Assembly (NCBI GenBank): GCA_002421995.1 | Contig: DISP01000205.1 | Coordinates: 10,814 to 20,627, forward strand | Origin: Bacteroidales bacterium UBA6207 | GTDB taxonomy: Bacteria; Bacteroidota; Bacteroidia; Bacteroidales; F082 | Reading direction: 5' to 3' | Length of the DNA stretch: 9,814 bases | Part shown: piece by piece, positions 6,848 through 9,814 of the stretch | Layout: each line of letters begins with the position of its first letter | Numbering within the stretch: the first letter of the stretch is position 1 | The notes under the pieces: generated by a model | What the model saw: the letters and a program-made list of their open reading frames with translations, nothing else | Database searches by the model: none | Told to the model about the DNA's origin: nothing | Made by a program: the position numbers and the translations under genes

Positions 6848-8539
6848 ATGATTATCAAAAATATAGCAATGATCCCTTGTCAGGAAAAAAAAATCTTCGG
6901 GATATTGATTCCAGTGCTTTTTGTTCCGTTTCTGCTTTTTTCACAAAGCAGGAATGAGCGCGTTACCATCGTTGGCAGTTATCAACCAACCGTAAAAGAG
7001 GCTTCAAAAATAAATTTCAATCCTGCCGAGCCTGAAAGCAAGCTCCATTCAGTAGATTTTGATTTTACCGATCCAGGCTACAGACTCAGCCTTGCCATCG
7101 AACCTCCTCTTTTGGCCTATCTCCAGGCTAAAACAGACGAAAAAACGGTTACCTACCGAAATTATCTCAAAGCTGCCCTTGGCACAAACCTAAGTCCGGT
7201 TTTTATGTTCCGTCACCACTCTGCCTTATCAAAAAAAACAAGCTTTGATCTGGGTCTCAATCATGAATCATCATGGACGAACATAAAAGATTTCAGCAAC
7301 TCAACCTGGATGCAAAATAATGCAGCTGCAACGCTGGTCACCGAAATCAGCGATTACATCTGGCAAAACAGTGTTGAATACAGGCACAACTGGTTGCATT
7401 ACTATGGCTTCAAAAGCGGTGAATTTGCTGATTCATTATACACCAAAGACGAACTAACACAGCATTACCAGCGCATTCATCTTGCCACCGATTTAAAAAG
7501 CAATTACAAAAACAGCAAACGACTGAATCATCAATTTGGAATAGCTTATAATCAGTTTGCTGACAGGTATCAAAACACAGAAAATCTGGTTCGTTTCAAA
7601 GCAGGTTTAAACAAAACATATGATTGGTTTAATATTGACGGCGAGCAAGTCATGCTCCTTGATGCAAACTTTAATTTTCTTTCAGCAACCGACTCGTTGA
7701 ATGGTATCCGTGGTTTATATGGTGAAATCAATCCAAAACTGCAACTCAACGGAAGCTTTTACGCCCTCGAAGCCGGCTTGCTTTTCGGTTTTGGCAACGA
7801 CACAGCAGCCTTCTTTCACCTGCATCCTCAGCTGAGTGGCAAGCTATTTGTCTTTGACAGTAAAGTGGAAATTTATGCAGGCTTTGAAGGCATGCGCCAT
7901 TTGAATACTCTTGAAAGCATTACACGCAACAACCCGTTTGTAAAACCGGGACAGGATCGCTGGTGGACCAACACCACACATGATTTTAAAGCAGGCATTA
8001 AAACCGGTGCAATCCCAAACACCGACCTCCATCTCGGCATTCAGTACAGGCAGATCGAACATGGCGGATTCTTTGTTACGGACACTACAAGTCTGCTAAA
8101 GAACCAAATGACAGTGTTGTGGGATGACTATAAATTACTCAGCTTCATTGCACAAGCTTCGTTTCATCACAAAAACAAGCTCGTTTCAAGCCTATTGTTT
8201 CAATATAACCAATATACGATGAAACAGCTGGAAAAACCCTGGCACATGCCTGAAATTGAAGCTGGCTATTCTTTTGCCTGGCAATACAACGACAGCTGGA
8301 ATTTCAATGCGGGGCTCATTGTTTGGGCCGAACGATTTGCACCAGCCATTCAACCATCCGACGACTTTTTGAGGCTGCGGCCTGCCATTGATCTCAATCT
8401 AAAAACAAGCTATCAAATCAGCAGGCAGTTTGGCATTTTTGCGCAACTTTCGAATGTTTTCAACAACCGCTACGAAAGGTATCATAACTATCCCGTTCAG
8501 GGAGCACAGCTATTTGCCGGAATGAGCTTGCAATTTTAG
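6848..8539 (+). CDS. Outer-membrane beta-barrel protein, TonB-receptor-like barrel without evident plug
   Basis: The protein has 563 residues. The N-terminus carries a signal peptide (hydrophobic core about 17-31, FGILIPVLFVPFLLF, cleavage near SQS). An internal ATG at codon 8 (6869) would give a more compact signal and is an alternative start. Mature residues 36-57 read NERVTIVGSYQPTVKEASKINF. From about residue 100 to the end the sequence alternates aromatic/hydrophobic and polar residues in strand-like stretches with W, Y and N/D-rich turns. It finishes FAQLSNVFNNRYERYHNYPVQGAQLFAGMSLQF-like, ending in Phe as BAM substrates do. The final segment closely resembles the last strands of TonB-dependent receptors, but there is no room for a full plug plus a 22-strand barrel. 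The gene follows the TPR gene after 25 A-rich bases with no terminator, so the two are probably co-transcribed. Its role is unknown; transport or an assembly partnership with the TPR protein are inferences. Confidence 0.82.
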   Translation: MIIKNIAMIPCQEKKIFGILIPVLFVPFLLFSQSRNERVTIVGSYQPTVKEASKINFNPAEPESKLHSVDFDFTDPGYRLSLAIEPPLLAYLQAKTDEKTVTYRNYLKAALGTNLSPVFMFRHHSALSKKTSFDLGLNHESSWTNIKDFSNSTWMQNNAAATLVTEISDYIWQNSVEYRHNWLHYYGFKSGEFADSLYTKDELTQHYQRIHLATDLKSNYKNSKRLNHQFGIAYNQFADRYQNTENLVRFKAGLNKTYDWFNIDGEQVMLLDANFNFLSATDSLNGIRGLYGEINPKLQLNGSFYALEAGLLFGFGNDTAAFFHLHPQLSGKLFVFDSKVEIYAGFEGMRHLNTLESITRNNPFVKPGQDRWWTNTTHDFKAGIKTGAIPNTDLHLGIQYRQIEHGGFFVTDTTSLLKNQMTVLWDDYKLLSFIAQASFHHKNKLVSSLLFQYNQYTMKQLEKPWHMPEIEAGYSFAWQYNDSWNFNAGLIVWAERFAPAIQPSDDFLRLRPAIDLNLKTSYQISRQFGIFAQLSNVFNNRYERYHNYPVQGAQLFAGMSLQF

Positions 8540-8557
8540 TCTGAAGAATTTTTAATA

Positions 8558-8588
8558 TCGTAAACTATTGATATGATATAGTTTATGA
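8558..8588. repeat. AT-rich inverted repeat after the barrel gene
   Basis: TAAACTAT (8561-8568) and ATAGTTTA (8578-8585) are perfect inverted copies around a 9-base spacer. The pairing extends outward by TCG/TGA (one G-T pair), giving an 11-bp stem. It lies 18 bases after the stop codon at 8539, where a terminator would be expected. The stem is AT-rich and the following bases (AATTTATCC) are not a clean T-run, so it may instead be a weak or factor-assisted terminator or a protein-binding site. Confidence 0.5.
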
Positions 8589-8633
8589 AATTTATCCTTC
8601 AACTGCATTAGCGAATTAAGCGCAAAAAACCAC

Positions 8634-8649
8634 TTGCAAACGTTTGCAA
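8634..8649. promoter_or_regulatory. Perfect 16-bp palindrome, LacI/CcpA-type operator pattern
   Basis: TTGCAAACGTTTGCAA is fully self-complementary with a central CG. It satisfies every position of the CcpA cre pattern WTGNAANCGNWWNCAW, which is also the general form of many LacI-family operators. A second, smaller symmetric element, AACAA-A-TTGTT (8648-8658), overlaps its right edge. The palindrome is 64 bases upstream of the gyrB -7 box. A regulator and its regulon cannot be deduced from this window. Confidence 0.55.
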
Positions 8650-8713
8650 CAAATTGTTAATAAAAAGACCTTTTTCAGGTATGACTATGCATATTTTGTA
8701 GCGTTAAAATGCT

Positions 8714-8721
8714 TAAATTTG
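8714..8721 (+). promoter_or_regulatory. -7 element of the gyrB promoter
   Basis: TAAATTTG matches TAnnTTTG exactly. A start site about 7 bases downstream would leave a leader of roughly 29 bases before the ATG at 8757. The nearest upstream TTG (TTTTG ending at 8698) is only 15 bases away, short of the usual 19 or so, so the -33 region is uncertain. The leader ends GAAGAGATT before the ATG, at most a weak Shine-Dalgarno. Confidence 0.5.
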
Positions 8722-8756
8722 CGCCTGTTTTATAAAAACTTTTTTACGAAGAGATT

Positions 8757-9814
8757 ATGACCGAAGAAGAAAAAAGGACGCAGGCATCCAGCGATTACAA
8801 TGCCAGTAATATTCAGGTGCTCGAAGGACTCGAAGCTGTGCGCAAACGTCCGGCCATGTACATTGGCGATGTCAATATACGTGGATTACATCATCTTGTT
8901 TATGAAGTAGTTGACAACTCGATTGATGAAGCTTTAGGCGGATATTGCAACCGCATCGAAGTTACGATACACGCAGATAATTCCATTTCGGTTCTGGACA
9001 ATGGCCGTGGAATCCCGACAGGCTGGCACGAAAAGGAAAACCGCTCAGCGCTTGAGGTGGTAATGACTGTGCTCCATGCCGGCGGAAAATTTGACAAGGG
9101 CAGTTATAAAGTTTCCGGAGGTTTGCATGGCGTTGGTGTCAGTTGTGTGAATGCACTCTCCACGCACCTTTTGGCCGAGATTTACCGCGAAGGAAAAGTT
9201 TTTCATCAGGAGTATTCTTGTGGAAAGCCGCTTTACGACGTCAAAACCGTTGGAACGACAGATAAAAATGGTACAAAAATCGTTTTTAAACCCGATGGAA
9301 GTATCTTTTTAACAACTGTTTACGACTTCAGCATTTTGGCAGCCCGTATGCGCGAGCTTGCCTACCTCAACAGAGGCATAACCATTACCCTCACTGATGA
9401 ACGCGAAGCCGGTGCTGATGGTAACCCATTTAAAACCGAGACTTTCTACTCTTCTGCCGGCCTGCCCGATTTTATACGCTACCTCGACGAGAACAGAGAA
9501 AAACTCATACCGGAAGCTATTGCCATCGAAGGCGAACGCAATGATATTCCTGTTGAAATTGCTATGCAATACAACACATCATTCAGCGAAAACCTGCATT
9601 CGTATGTCAATAACATCAACACACACGAGGGTGGCACGCACCTTGCAGGCTTCCGTCGCGGACTGACGCGCACGCTGAAATCCTATGCCGAAAAGTCGGG
9701 AATGCTTGCCAAACTTAAATTCGATATCAATGGCGATGACTTTCGCGAGGGGCTGACAGCCATCATCTCGGTGAAAGTGCCTGAGCCTCAGTTTGAAGGA
9801 CAGACCAAAACCAA
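8757..9814 (+). CDS. gyrB: DNA gyrase subunit B, N-terminal part, truncated by the window edge
   Basis: The ATPase subunit of the type II topoisomerase that introduces negative supercoils. The first 352 codons are present of the roughly 650 usual in this phylum. The GHKL ATPase domain shows RKRPAMYIGD (29-38), YEVVDNSIDEA with the catalytic Glu50 and Mg-binding Asn54, DNGRGIP (81-87) with adenine-contacting Asp81, and the glycine-rich ATP lid GGLHGVGVSCVNAL (121-134). The transducer domain follows, with EGGTHLAGFRRGLTR and, at the right edge, the VPEPQFEGQTKT motif that contains the conserved Gln and Lys contacting the ATP gamma-phosphate. The NASNIQVLEGLEAVRKRP start and FEGQTKT favour GyrB over ParE. 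The start codon fits the usual short N-terminal tail. The gene has its own likely promoter and appears to be transcribed separately from the upstream pair. Nothing is broken or unusual in the visible part. Confidence 0.96.
   Translation, partial: MTEEEKRTQASSDYNASNIQVLEGLEAVRKRPAMYIGDVNIRGLHHLVYEVVDNSIDEALGGYCNRIEVTIHADNSISVLDNGRGIPTGWHEKENRSALEVVMTVLHAGGKFDKGSYKVSGGLHGVGVSCVNALSTHLLAEIYREGKVFHQEYSCGKPLYDVKTVGTTDKNGTKIVFKPDGSIFLTTVYDFSILAARMRELAYLNRGITITLTDEREAGADGNPFKTETFYSSAGLPDFIRYLDENREKLIPEAIAIEGERNDIPVEIAMQYNTSFSENLHSYVNNINTHEGGTHLAGFRRGLTRTLKSYAEKSGMLAKLKFDINGDDFREGLTAIISVKVPEPQFEGQTKT

Overview
The window looks like chromosomal DNA of a Bacteroidota member, probably an environmental Bacteroidales-like lineage, although nothing here fixes the genus. 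Four things point that way: promoter elements of the TAnnTTTG type, leaders that are A-rich or lack a clear Shine-Dalgarno site, an RNase P RNA with the GGGCATCATNCTTC...AACGGGAAG segment I associate with this phylum, and a GyrB N-terminus (NASNIQVLEGLEAVRKRPAMYIGD) typical of it.

Layout: (1) Positions 1-3086, minus strand, hold the first 1028 codons of a secreted multidomain papain-like (C1) cysteine peptidase whose C-terminus lies beyond the left edge. (2) A 127-bp divergent gap carries outward promoters for the peptidase and for rnpB. (3) About 3213-3586, plus strand, is RNase P RNA (rnpB), followed directly by an intrinsic terminator. (4) Positions 3820-6822 and 6848-8539, plus strand, are a two-gene unit: a 1000-residue periplasmic tetratricopeptide-repeat protein, then a 563-residue outer-membrane beta-barrel protein. 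The gap between them is 25 bp with no terminator. (5) A 217-bp gap contains an AT-rich inverted repeat and a perfect 16-bp palindrome matching the LacI/CcpA operator pattern, then a consensus -7 element. (6) From 8757 to the right edge is the first 352 codons of gyrB.

rnpB and gyrB are housekeeping genes. The TPR/barrel pair is probably an envelope module: a soluble periplasmic repeat scaffold and a partner barrel resembling the end of a TonB-dependent receptor but too short to carry a plug. I do not recognise a characterised function for it. The peptidase is probably exported to the surface or medium, possibly by the type IX system, but the diagnostic C-terminal domain would lie outside the window. 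There are no mobile elements, CRISPR arrays or tRNAs. The points most worth following up are the cre-like palindrome ahead of gyrB, the dockerin-like insertion inside the peptidase catalytic domain, and the uncharacterised TPR/barrel pair.
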